Source: Flavobacteriales bacterium
GTDB taxonomy: Bacteria; Bacteroidota; Bacteroidia; Flavobacteriales; PHOS-HE28
NCBI GenBank assembly: GCA_008016945.1
Contig: SSGN01000197.1
Span: 1-32,602, forward strand
Reading direction: 5' to 3'
DNA length: 32,602 nucleotides
Shown here: positions 24,301-31,182 of the stretch, piece by piece
Layout of the letters: every line of letters begins with the position of its first letter
Position numbering within the stretch: position 1 is the stretch's first letter
The notes under the pieces: model-generated
The model's input: the letters and a program-made list of their open reading frames with translations, nothing else
Database searches by the model: none
Told to the model about the DNA's origin: nothing
Program-made: the position numbers and the translations under genes

Positions 24301-24731
24301 GTATGAGCCAACAACTGGCCCAGATGGCCGCCCAGCAGGCCGCGATCCGCAAGGAGATGCAGAAACTGGCACAGGAGCTGAACAAGGATGGCAGTGGTGC
24401 AGGAAACCCAATGAACAAGTTGGCCGAACAGATGGAGCAGAACGAGAAGGACATCGTGAACAAGAACATCACCCCCGAGACGTTGCGCCGCCAACAAGAG
24501 ATCATGACGCGATTGCTCGAACACGAAAAGGCCGAACGCGAGCGTGAAATTGACCAGCAACGCACCAGCAACGAAGGAAAAACCCTGCCCAGCGTGAACC
24601 CGGCACGCTATTTCGATCATCAACGGCGCAAAGCACGCGAGGCTGAACTGTTACGAACAGTGCCTCCGGGATTGAAGCCGTATTATCGCGACCGGGTCAA
24701 TGCCTATTTCGGTACTTTTGACCGACCCTGA
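21321..24731 (+). CDS. DUF4175 family membrane-anchored coiled-coil protein
   Basis: The protein of 1136 residues has three N-terminal membrane segments (about 23-45, 55-80 and 160-178), a large beta-rich extracytoplasmic part (about 190-540, e.g. VPESQDFEVTVALEGQAIP), then some 350 residues of coiled coil very rich in Q, K and E. A low-complexity G/K/P zone (SKPGSGNCNKPGG, GEKPGEKNPGGMGMPG) lies near the C-terminus, and the last 50 residues are basic. This matches DUF4175, a Bacteroidota envelope family without an established function. The ATG at 21321 is chosen over 21150 because the extra 57 residues lack similarity and the -7 box lies inside them. The next gene starts 5 bp after the stop, so they form one operon. 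Confidence 0.85.
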   Translation: MQSNDLIVKLDAFIRKYYKDRVIRGLLYSIGLVVAFFLTAAALEYFGHFGSGTRTLLFWSTVAATLFVVVRFIIIPLLKLFRLGAVITHEEAALIIGTHFTEVRDKLLNTLQLRSMATSGDHGYGLVEAAIDQRSRELGPIPFLNAIDLRRNTRYLRFALPPLAILAILLLAAPSLITGPTKRLIEHGREFAPEAPFRFILQNDTLEVPESQDFEVTVALEGQAIPQQVALEANGQLIPLVKKDATRFTHRFRNVQEPVTFHFSAEGFRSQSFTLRTIPDPLLLGFSLALEYPGYLNRPNETLANTGDITVPVGTRVTWNANTRSADGLDLAFDDTTFALGPVGGTGGQEGFRATRRMLHSHTYRMSPRHGDRAARDPLQYRVEVIPDLYPTIQVETRTDSTALKRLFYHGELGDDHGFKRLLFHYRFVEGGDSVPQDLRSGIQELPLDTRNTRQEFFHSWDLYGFSLSPGDKVEHWFEVWDNDGVNGSKSARSTPQVFAAPTLRELAEKEKENSEAIKSSLEKNIKEARDLQKDLDKMRRDLLEKKELTWQDKQKLEKVMQRQQQLQQQIEKSTEQLRENQQQQQEFRPQDERLLEKQQQVQELFQNVLSEEMKELYRQVQELMDKLDKDQLQQQLQEMKMSQEDIEKELDRALESFKRMEVEQKAEDIIKQLEALSDKQEKLAEETEQGKKDQEELKAAQEELNKEMQDLVKQLDDLQQKNSALESPLDIPQTDEKEKNIQDQQQQGSQELEKKQNKKASQSQKGAAEQMDQLAHEMKSGMQSGAQEQQEEDMDALRQLLENIVQLSFDEEKLMAEVTRTSIKDPRFVEQGRTQRKLRDDAKVIEDSLFALSKRVPQLQSIVNREMNAVNGNMDDAVQLMGDARANERSKPMAADKQQHAMTSLNNLALLLDEALQQMMAQMNAQSKPGSGNCNKPGGSGSKPGDSAKMAKMKANQQALQKQLEEMRKAMQDGKKPGEKPGEKNPGGMGMPGMSQQLAQMAAQQAAIRKEMQKLAQELNKDGSGAGNPMNKLAEQMEQNEKDIVNKNITPETLRRQQEIMTRLLEHEKAEREREIDQQRTSNEGKTLPSVNPARYFDHQRRKAREAELLRTVPPGLKPYYRDRVNAYFGTFDRP

Positions 24732-24736
24732 ACGCC

Positions 24737-25174
24737 ATGGCCGCATTGATCCAAGAGCTCCAATTCACCCAACGGATCGCCTTCCCAGCGAAAGCAGAGA
24801 ACATCGCGCTCGCTGAAAAGCTGATCGACGAGGCCTGTACCGCACACAACGTTCACGAAAGCCACTATGGCAACATCCTCATCGCCCTTACCGAGGCGGT
24901 GAACAATGCCATACACCATGGCAACGCCCTGGATCCAGCCAAGAACGTCACACTCGGCTACGAGGTCGTCGGGGATAGGATCGTCTTCTTGGTGCAGGAC
25001 CAGGGGCCCGGGTTCGATTTCAACCACCTTCCCGACCCGACCGACCCACAGAACATCGAGAAACCCCATGGACGGGGTGTTTTCCTGATGCGAGCCCTCG
25101 CCGATGATGTGGAGTTCAGCGATCATGGTGCGACCGTGGCCTTGGCCTTCAGCCTTCAACCGGTAAAAGAGTGA
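24737..25174 (+). CDS. RsbW/SpoIIAB-like HATPase (anti-sigma-factor type ATP-binding protein)
   Basis: 145 residues with the GHKL ATPase motifs: N-box TEAVNNAIHHGN, G1 box VQDQGPGFDF and G2 box GRGVFLMRALAD. The size and short loop fit anti-sigma serine kinases such as RsbW and SpoIIAB, though no partner sigma or anti-anti-sigma gene is present here. It lies between the DUF4175 gene (5 bp gap) and ybeY, whose ATG overlaps its stop (TGATG). That position is, to my recollection, conserved in Bacteroidota, so the role may be local to this operon rather than a stress response. Confidence 0.9.
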   Translation: MAALIQELQFTQRIAFPAKAENIALAEKLIDEACTAHNVHESHYGNILIALTEAVNNAIHHGNALDPAKNVTLGYEVVGDRIVFLVQDQGPGFDFNHLPDPTDPQNIEKPHGRGVFLMRALADDVEFSDHGATVALAFSLQPVKE

Positions 25175-25599
25175 TGGCGGCCAACGGCACGATCGGGTTC
25201 GTGGTACAGGCGGTCCCCGATGCCTTCCGGGAACGTGCGCGATTGCGCAAATGGCTCTTGCGCGTGGCGCAGGACCATGGTACGCGGATAGACGACATGT
25301 GCTATGTGCTCATGACGGACAAGGGCCTGCTCCATTTCAACCGGACTTTCCTGCACCACGACGACCATACCGATGTGATCACCTTTCCGGTGGAAAGCAA
25401 CAACGGCGTGGCCGGCGATGTGCTCATCAGTTACCAGCGGGTGAAAGAGAACGCCGCCGAATACGGGGTAACAGCACAGCATGAACTGCGGCGGGTGATG
25501 GTGCATGGACTACTACACCTCCTCGGCCATAAGGACAAGACCAAGGCCGACCGCCAGGCCATGCGGGCCATGGAAGAAAAGTACCTCGCCCTATTCTGA
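25174..25599 (+). CDS. ybeY: rRNA maturation endoribonuclease YbeY
   Basis: Zinc-dependent RNase of 141 residues acting in 16S rRNA 3'-end maturation and ribosome quality control. The metal motif is HGLLHLLGHKDKT: His111 and His115 are kept, while the third ligand position, His in E. coli (GYDH), is Asp121 here, the form usual in Bacteroidota. Other family marks are TDVITFPVE and GDVLISYQRV. The ATG at 25174 overlaps the previous stop by one base (TGATG), implying coupled translation; a GTG at 25171 is an unlikely alternative. Confidence 0.95.
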   Translation: MAANGTIGFVVQAVPDAFRERARLRKWLLRVAQDHGTRIDDMCYVLMTDKGLLHFNRTFLHHDDHTDVITFPVESNNGVAGDVLISYQRVKENAAEYGVTAQHELRRVMVHGLLHLLGHKDKTKADRQAMRAMEEKYLALF

Positions 25600-25758
25600 T
25601 CATTGGGACGTTCAGTAGCGGCCGTAGATGTGCAGCTATTTTTTCACAGCTCGATACGACGGACCTGCTGCCTAGCGGGGCCTCCTGAATAGGTCTCTCG
25701 GAAAAATTGGGATAAGAGCGGGCCGATCGGCTGGTATTGGATGTTCAATTGGTATACG

Positions 25759-25803
25759 AGCCTCTTGGGGATCTCCTGAACGAAGGAACCCGAGGCTATT
25801 TTT
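25759..25803 (+). terminator. Predicted intrinsic terminator downstream of ybeY
   Basis: AGCCTC (25759-25764) pairs with GAGGCT (25792-25797). Inside it GGG pairs with CCC and TCCT with AGGA, around a GAACGA loop, so the whole stem is almost continuous with small bulges. ATTTTTC follows at 25798-25804. It lies 160 bp beyond the ybeY stop and would end the DUF4175-ATPase-ybeY transcript. Confidence 0.55.
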
Positions 25804-26079
25804 CGGTCAGGCACAGCCGAAAGATCATCGCGTAGCGGTGTCTACAGGATCATTTGGGGGCGAAGCATGGGCGAAAAAGAGACCGGGGAACGAGTTAGAG
25901 GAGATCCCAAACGGGCTCAAAGACGACCCCTTTATACCGAACGGTACCATACACCACTGGAACAAGCCCCCGAACGATGCACCCTGACCGGGTCCGTTCC
26001 GGCCGCAGACCGGACCACACCCACAACGATCAGCGCCCTTCCGCTCCAGAACACCGGAAACAGGCCAGCGGTCAACGAA

Positions 26080-26108
26080 CGAGCCGCTGCCCAATGGACA
26101 GCGGCTCG
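26080..26108 (-). terminator. Hairpin terminator of the small secreted protein gene
   Basis: CGAGCCGCTG (26080-26089) and CAGCGGCTCG (26099-26108) are perfect complements around a 9-nt loop, starting 20 bp after the stop of the minus-strand gene. The downstream side is only slightly T-rich. Confidence 0.55.
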
Positions 26109-26127
26109 CATCATGGGTTCCTCAGCC

Positions 26128-26565
26128 CTACTTGGCAGCTGGATCCTTGCCGCCATTACCGCCCAACTCACTCTTGTTCGCATCCAACATCTTGTTGGCG
26201 GTCGTCAAGATCTCACGCGCCGTGGCAAAGGTGCCTTTACTGTTCTCACTGGTCGCCTTGTTCACCACGTCAAGCTGTTCGGTAAGCTGCTTCTTCATCT
26301 CGAGCAACCCCTCCACCCTCGACCGGTATGTTCCCTGTTCGGCTTCTGACGCCGTTGCGGACATCTGCTTGAGTTGATGGATCATGTTGTCGGTATTGCC
26401 CAGCGTGTTCTTCAGATCACGCGAGATCTCTCGCTTCTGCTGGGCTACGGCATCGTTCGTGGCCGATACTGGAGCCAGAGCGGGAGTGGTCTTTTCTTGC
26501 GCGATCGTCGCCGTCGTAGCGAACAGGGCAACTGCGAGTGAAAGGATGGTCTTGTGCATGGTCAT
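26128..26565 (-). CDS. Small secreted helical protein of unknown function
   Basis: 145 residues starting MTMHKTILSLAVALFATTATIAQ, a clear signal peptide; a second ATG at 26559 is equally possible. The mature part is predicted to be mostly helical, with QQKREISRDLKNTLGNTDNMIHQLKQM, MKKQLTEQLDVVNKATSENS and AREILTTANKMLDANKSEL, ending in a flexible Gly/Lys tail. No enzyme motif or known family was recognised. Its promoter zone holds two identical 10-bp repeats flanking a possible -7 box, and its 3' side a strong hairpin, so it looks like an independently regulated single gene. Confidence 0.75.
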   Translation of the reverse strand: MTMHKTILSLAVALFATTATIAQEKTTPALAPVSATNDAVAQQKREISRDLKNTLGNTDNMIHQLKQMSATASEAEQGTYRSRVEGLLEMKKQLTEQLDVVNKATSENSKGTFATAREILTTANKMLDANKSELGGNGGKDPAAK

Positions 26566-26621
26566 TGAGGTTTCGTTTGAGTTAGACGTGCAGGATGGTG
26601 GGGAGGTTGTTCGGCCAACCG

Positions 26622-26653
26622 TGCCAGAGGTGCCAAATTACTCTGCCAGAGGT
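26622..26653 (-). promoter_or_regulatory. Direct repeats flanking a possible -7 box
   Basis: TGCCAGAGGT occurs exactly twice, at 26622-26631 and 26644-26653, 22 bp apart from start to start (about two helical turns). Between them, on the minus strand, is TAATTTGG (26633-26640), similar to the -7 element, about 68 bp before the ATG at 26565. The layout suggests a regulator binding both sides of the promoter. Confidence 0.4.
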
Positions 26654-26741
26654 CATGATACCCATTTTATAGCCTGAACCCGGCCCATGACCGACCAGAC
26701 CATACCGAACGGGGGCCAAACACCCAGGACCATCGGCGGGC

Positions 26742-28691
26742 TCATGGAAGTACGAAACGACCCGCCACAGCCGAACCGGCGAGGCGCCAGGTGTACACCC
26801 CGGAAGCCACACCGTCCAGGTCCGCCTGGGCCGAGCCATTGACCATGGCCACCTCATAGCACCGGATGCCGCGGATGTCATAGAGCTCGATGGTTCCGGA
26901 TCGCAGGTTCGCCGCAGAGGTGATCCACCAACTCACCCGCCTACCCTGCACACGAAGTGCACCCGTGCCCCTCTCCTCCACCTCGGCCAAGCCCACACCC
27001 AGCTCCACCCCATTGAAGCCTACCAGAACAGGATCATGGTCGCCACTTCGATAGGGGCCGGGCTGATACCGGTCCACATTCGCATCGCGGTAGTCCAAGG
27101 TGGACGGCTCGTCGGCATTGATATGCCACACCGCCACACCGGAAACCGCCTGGTCCATGGCCGGGGTGGTGATCACGTGATCCAGGGCGCCATACATGCC
27201 CTGATAGCCGAACGTATAACCCTCCTCCATCGTCTGGTGGACCAAGCCCGCTGCCCGCGCCCGATCGATCGGGTCCTCCTGGCCGTAGGCGTTGAAGTCA
27301 CCCATGATCAGCTGGGGTTCGATCCCTGTGGCATTTCGCAAACCAGCCCAATGATCCACCAAGGCATTGATCTGGTCCCGACGCATGGCATTGAAACACC
27401 CCTGGCCATCCCCTTGATCCTCGTTCGCTCCTTCAGCACCATCACACAACTTGCTCCGCAGGTGCACTGTACTGAATAGGAACCGCCCACCGGACGCGTT
27501 CAATCGGAATCCTTGGGTGAGATGGGGACGCTGGAACAGGGACGTGTTCAGCGCGTAAAGCGGGGTGACGGGGGTCATCACACTTGGCTTGTACAGGATC
27601 ACCGTACGTGTGCCCTGCCCGAAAGCATCTTCCTCCAACGCCGCATAGGTGCCCGCACCCATCGCCGCATTCAGCGCAGCAAGCAGATCACCCCAGGCCG
27701 CATCCGTGTTCTCCACCTCGCACAGGGCAATCACATCGGGATCCATGGCCTGCAGGGCCGCCACCAATTTGGTACGTTGCCGACCGAGTTCGGCCGCGTT
27801 GGAGGCCCCCCAGCTATCCAACGTGGTGAAATAGTTGTGCAGGTTATACCCTACCGCACGCACCGTGCCCGCCACAGTAGGGACCCCCGGCCGTGAAGCA
27901 TGCTGGAACACAACGCCAACCGTGGGCTCCACCTTGTACTGGCCATACGAATAGTGCAATACCCCTACAAGATCGACCACCGTCGACCCCGCCCTCAGCG
28001 TTCCTGAAGCATCGGCCCATGGGGCTGGTGTCGGCCACGCGTTCGTACGCGCATCATCCAGCAGCACGTAACTCCGATCGATCGCACTTTGCGCCGCAGA
28101 AATGGCCGCAGCGTTCGACGTGCCCGTGTAGCTCGTGCCCACAGCGTTCACATCATTCGGGTCCAAATGGTCGGTGGGCACCCTGGTGTGCTGCGGTGCC
28201 AGGTACACTTCGCCATACTGCGACCAGCTACTGTTATCCACCACCACCAACGAGCCAGGAAACCGCAACAGCATGCCTTCATACCGCTCCCAGTGATCGT
28301 ACGAATCCAATGGTAGAGCGACATCCGTAGGAGTCACTTCCCCAGACCCCAGCACGGTGAAACTGGCATTGGTGATCTCGGTGAGGCCATTGTACTCGAC
28401 CACCGTACCCGTGACCGAGACCCGTTGTCCCGGAACCATGTTCCCCGCGTTGGAGCCATACACGAAGATCCCATTGCTGGTGCTGGGGTCCGCGTCGCAC
28501 CCTGGCTTTTCAATGAAACAGCCGTTGATCGTACCCGACCCCGAGAACCGCGCGGTCACAACACCATCCGTGGTGACCTGCTGACCCTGGTAAGGGCTAT
28601 TGGTTCCATTCCCCTGAATGGCACAAATGGTCTGCGCCTGACTCAACGCAGGCCATAAAAGAAGGGGGAGAAGTATCCAGTTCGCTCGCAT
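26742..28691 (-). CDS. ExeM/NucH-type extracellular endonuclease with T9SS sorting domain
   Basis: The start at 28691 gives 649 residues with the signal peptide MRANWILLPLLLWPALSQAQ; longer frames upstream are not supported. Residues about 21-120 form an OB-fold-like domain (VTTDGVVTARFSGSGTINGCFIE, VPGQRVSVTGTVVEYNG), as in the YhcR/ExeM nucleases. An endonuclease/exonuclease/phosphatase domain spans about 280-555: NLHNYF, ALCEVENTD with the metal-binding Glu, MGDFNAYGQEDPI, and GDHDPVLV with the catalytic Asp-His. The C-terminal 80 residues (IELYDIRG, GVYTWRL) resemble a T9SS type A sorting domain, so the enzyme is likely secreted or held on the surface to degrade extracellular nucleic acid. 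It diverges from the M3 peptidase gene. Confidence 0.88.
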   Translation of the reverse strand: MRANWILLPLLLWPALSQAQTICAIQGNGTNSPYQGQQVTTDGVVTARFSGSGTINGCFIEKPGCDADPSTSNGIFVYGSNAGNMVPGQRVSVTGTVVEYNGLTEITNASFTVLGSGEVTPTDVALPLDSYDHWERYEGMLLRFPGSLVVVDNSSWSQYGEVYLAPQHTRVPTDHLDPNDVNAVGTSYTGTSNAAAISAAQSAIDRSYVLLDDARTNAWPTPAPWADASGTLRAGSTVVDLVGVLHYSYGQYKVEPTVGVVFQHASRPGVPTVAGTVRAVGYNLHNYFTTLDSWGASNAAELGRQRTKLVAALQAMDPDVIALCEVENTDAAWGDLLAALNAAMGAGTYAALEEDAFGQGTRTVILYKPSVMTPVTPLYALNTSLFQRPHLTQGFRLNASGGRFLFSTVHLRSKLCDGAEGANEDQGDGQGCFNAMRRDQINALVDHWAGLRNATGIEPQLIMGDFNAYGQEDPIDRARAAGLVHQTMEEGYTFGYQGMYGALDHVITTPAMDQAVSGVAVWHINADEPSTLDYRDANVDRYQPGPYRSGDHDPVLVGFNGVELGVGLAEVEERGTGALRVQGRRVSWWITSAANLRSGTIELYDIRGIRCYEVAMVNGSAQADLDGVASGVYTWRLAGSAVAGRFVLP

Positions 28692-28806
28692 GGTCGGGTG
28701 TCGAAAGGTAGGACGGGTTTCCCCTGTCGCCCTGTGCACAATCCCGAAACGATCCAAGGAGGACCCATTTGTACAACCATCACCTTTGACGACCCAATCT
28801 CTCACC

Positions 28807-30921
28807 ATGCGGATCGCCCATCGCTGCCTACTCCTGACCCTGCCCCTTGCGGCTTGTGGAACCAGCGACAACCAACACACCACCATGAACCACCCACTCG
28901 CTGTCGCCAGCACGCTGCCCTTCCAAGCTCCGATGTTCGACAAGCTGAAGGATACCGACTACCAACCCGCTATCGAAGCGGGAATGGCCGTTCAACTCGA
29001 TGAGGTGAAGGCCATCGCGACGAACCCGGAAGCACCCACCTTCGAGAATACCATCGTGGCCATGGAGAAAAGCGGCCGACAGCTCAGCCGAGCCACCTCC
29101 ATTTTCTTCAACCTAACGAGCAGTGCCACCAACGATGCCCTACAAGCCGCCAAAGCCGACCTGATGCCCAAGCTATCGGCCCATAGCGATGCGATCAACA
29201 TGAACGATGGCCTTTTCCAACGTGTGAAGGTCGTCTACGAAAGCCGCACCGGCTCCGGCCTGGACCCTGTACAACAGCGCTTGGTGGAACGCTATTACGA
29301 CCGCTTTGTTCGGGCTGGTGCCCTGTTGGATACCAAGGACAAGGAACAACTGAAAAAGCTGAACGAAGAAGAGGCCAACCTGAACACACGTTTTCAGGAC
29401 AACATCCTGAAGGCGCGATCGGCAGCGGCCATCGTAGTGGACCGGCGGGAGGAGCTTGATGGCTTGAGCGACGAAGCCATCGCCGCCGCGGCAGAAACGG
29501 CCAAGGCCAAAGGACACGAGGGGAAGTGGCTCATCGAACTGATCAACACCACCGGACAGCCCGCACTGGCTTCCCTCAAGAATAGGAACCTGCGCAAGAG
29601 GATCCATCTGGCCAGTATCGACCGGAACACCAATGGCGATACGGACAACCGGCCCATCGTGGCCCGCCTTGCCCAGCTACGCGCACAGAAGGCACAACTG
29701 CTCGGCTACCCCAACTGGGCCAGCTACGTGATGGATGATCAGATGGCCAAAACCCCAGAAGCCGCACTGGAACTTCTGACCGGACTGGTCCCCAATGCCG
29801 CCCGGAACGCCAAAGCCGAAGCCGCCAAGCTTCAAGCCCTCGCTGATAAGCAAGGCGCCGGCCACCCGATCGAAGCTTGGGACTGGGATTTCTACAGCGA
29901 ACTGGTGCGAAAGGTCGAGCACAACCTCGACGAAGCGGCGATGAAACCCTATCTCGAGTTCGATAGCGTGCTGGTGAACGGAGTGTTCTTCGCTGCGGAA
30001 AAACTCTACGGCCTCACTTTCAACGAGCGGACCGACCTGCCCGTATACCATCCCGATGTACGGGTGTTCGACATCATCGACACGGGCGGCACCGTGATCG
30101 GCCTGTTCTATGGCGACTATTTCGCCCGCGACAACAAGAACGGTGGCGCCTGGATGAGCTCCTTCGTGGACCAAAGCACCCTGCTCCAACAACAGCCCGT
30201 GATCACCCAGAACTGTAACTACGTGAAGCCCGCGCCCGGCCAGCCCTGCCTGATCGGCTTCGACGATGTGATCACCCTCTTCCACGAGTTCGGACATGCG
30301 CTCCATGGCATGCTCAGCCGACAGACCTACCCCCTGTTCAGCGGCACCAACACCAGCACCGACTTCGTGGAATTCCCCTCCCAGATCAACGAGGCCCTGG
30401 CCACCGATCCAGCCGTTCTAAGCAACTATGCCAAACACCACAAGACCGGTGAGCCCATGCCTCCGGAGCTTGTGGCCAAGATGATGGATGCCCGTACCTT
30501 CAACCAAGGCTACACCACCAGCGAATACCTGGCCTCGGCATTGCTGGATATCGCATGGCACATGCTGCCTGCGGACGCACCTTTGGTGACCGACGTGGAA
30601 GCCTTCGAAAAGGCCGCTTTGAAGAAATACGGTCTGGAGAACGCACAAGTTGCGCCCCGGTATAAGACAAGCTACTTCAGCCATATCTGGGGAGGGGGCT
30701 ATGCAGCCAACTACTACGCCTATATGTGGAGCGAGGTGTTGGATGCCGATGGATGCGCATGGTTCCAGGAACACGGAGGCTTCAACAGGACCAACGGCAT
30801 GCACTTCAGGAATACGGTGCTTTCTCGGGGGGGTAGCAAGGATGGTCAACAACTCTACCACGACCTCACCGGACGCGATGCACGCTTGGAGCCTTTGTTG
30901 AAACGTAGGGGTCTGGAGTGA
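28807..30921 (+). CDS. M3 family metallopeptidase, Dcp-like, lipoprotein
   Basis: 704 residues starting MRIAHRCLLLTLPLAACG, whose LAAC lipobox predicts a lipid-anchored envelope protein. The rest is a full M3-type zinc peptidase: zinc motif HEFGH (His493, Glu494, His497) and the third ligand Glu522 in DFVEFPSQINE. Motifs such as LFYGDYFARDNKNGGAW and YFSHIWGGGYAANYYAYMWSEVLDAD are typical of peptidyl-dipeptidase Dcp and oligopeptidase A relatives. The likely role is trimming peptides in the periplasm, feeding amino acid uptake. The start at 28807 is chosen for the lipobox; an upstream in-frame start at 28690 lacks support. Confidence 0.93.
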   Translation: MRIAHRCLLLTLPLAACGTSDNQHTTMNHPLAVASTLPFQAPMFDKLKDTDYQPAIEAGMAVQLDEVKAIATNPEAPTFENTIVAMEKSGRQLSRATSIFFNLTSSATNDALQAAKADLMPKLSAHSDAINMNDGLFQRVKVVYESRTGSGLDPVQQRLVERYYDRFVRAGALLDTKDKEQLKKLNEEEANLNTRFQDNILKARSAAAIVVDRREELDGLSDEAIAAAAETAKAKGHEGKWLIELINTTGQPALASLKNRNLRKRIHLASIDRNTNGDTDNRPIVARLAQLRAQKAQLLGYPNWASYVMDDQMAKTPEAALELLTGLVPNAARNAKAEAAKLQALADKQGAGHPIEAWDWDFYSELVRKVEHNLDEAAMKPYLEFDSVLVNGVFFAAEKLYGLTFNERTDLPVYHPDVRVFDIIDTGGTVIGLFYGDYFARDNKNGGAWMSSFVDQSTLLQQQPVITQNCNYVKPAPGQPCLIGFDDVITLFHEFGHALHGMLSRQTYPLFSGTNTSTDFVEFPSQINEALATDPAVLSNYAKHHKTGEPMPPELVAKMMDARTFNQGYTTSEYLASALLDIAWHMLPADAPLVTDVEAFEKAALKKYGLENAQVAPRYKTSYFSHIWGGGYAANYYAYMWSEVLDADGCAWFQEHGGFNRTNGMHFRNTVLSRGGSKDGQQLYHDLTGRDARLEPLLKRRGLE

Positions 30922-31023
30922 ATCAACGAACACTCGGGCTGGGAACGACCCGCTGTGCCAGACCATTCAGCACCGGCCTGATCCCCCTTGGATCGGTCCG
31001 TACCACGGTGTGTGCTGTACTCG

Positions 31024-31041
31024 ACCAGCAAGCCTGCTGGT
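31024..31041. repeat. Inverted repeat between the M3 peptidase and mnmG
   Basis: ACCAGCA-AGCC-TGCTGGT is a perfect 7-bp stem with a 4-nt loop, 102 bp beyond the M3 peptidase stop. No T-run follows, so it is only a weak terminator candidate. Confidence 0.35.
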
Positions 31042-31086
31042 AACGTGATCGCTTCGGCGCACGATACAACCGATCAAGGATTGATC

Positions 31087-31094
31087 TAACTTTG
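31087..31094 (+). promoter_or_regulatory. Predicted -7 element of mnmG
   Basis: TAACTTTG matches TAnnTTTG exactly, 88 bp before the mnmG ATG. No TTG was found at the expected -33 distance. A start just downstream gives a leader of about 80 nt containing the parS-like palindrome. Confidence 0.5.
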
Positions 31095-31161
31095 CTGCGT
31101 CCATGGAACCTATCCCTACAAAAACGATCAATTCCCTGAAGATCAGGGATCTGATGGATTC

Positions 31162-31175
31162 GTTCCACGTGGAAC
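31162..31175. promoter_or_regulatory. parS-like palindrome GTTCCACGTGGAAC
   Basis: A perfect 14-bp palindrome ending 7 bp before the mnmG start codon. It equals the core of the broadly conserved ParB-binding site (GTTTCACGTGAAAC) except for one symmetric base change in each half. parS sites usually cluster around the replication origin, and mnmG (gidA) is a common origin-linked gene, so the location fits. No parA or parB gene is in the window. Confidence 0.6.
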
Positions 31176-31182
31176 ATGACCA

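Larger units (their letters stand above)
25600..26127. other. 528-bp intergenic region between ybeY and the small secreted protein gene
   Basis: Frames that are open here lack start signals and protein features. The region contains a terminator-like hairpin followed by a T-run (25759-25803), a GCCGATCGGC palindrome (25722-25731) and a strong hairpin (26080-26108) that ends the minus-strand gene. The A/T content is raised around 25640-25810. Nothing else was recognised. Confidence 0.6.

Noticed and set aside
23610..24623. Open frame of 337 codons opposite the DUF4175 coiled coil
   Set aside because: Leu/Phe/His-rich mirror of a Gln/Lys/Glu-rich repeat region, with no independent start or conservation evidence.
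27171..27182. GATCACGTGATC palindrome as a second parS-like site
   Set aside because: It shares only the central CACGTG with parS, lacks the GTT/AAC ends and lies in conserved coding sequence of the nuclease.
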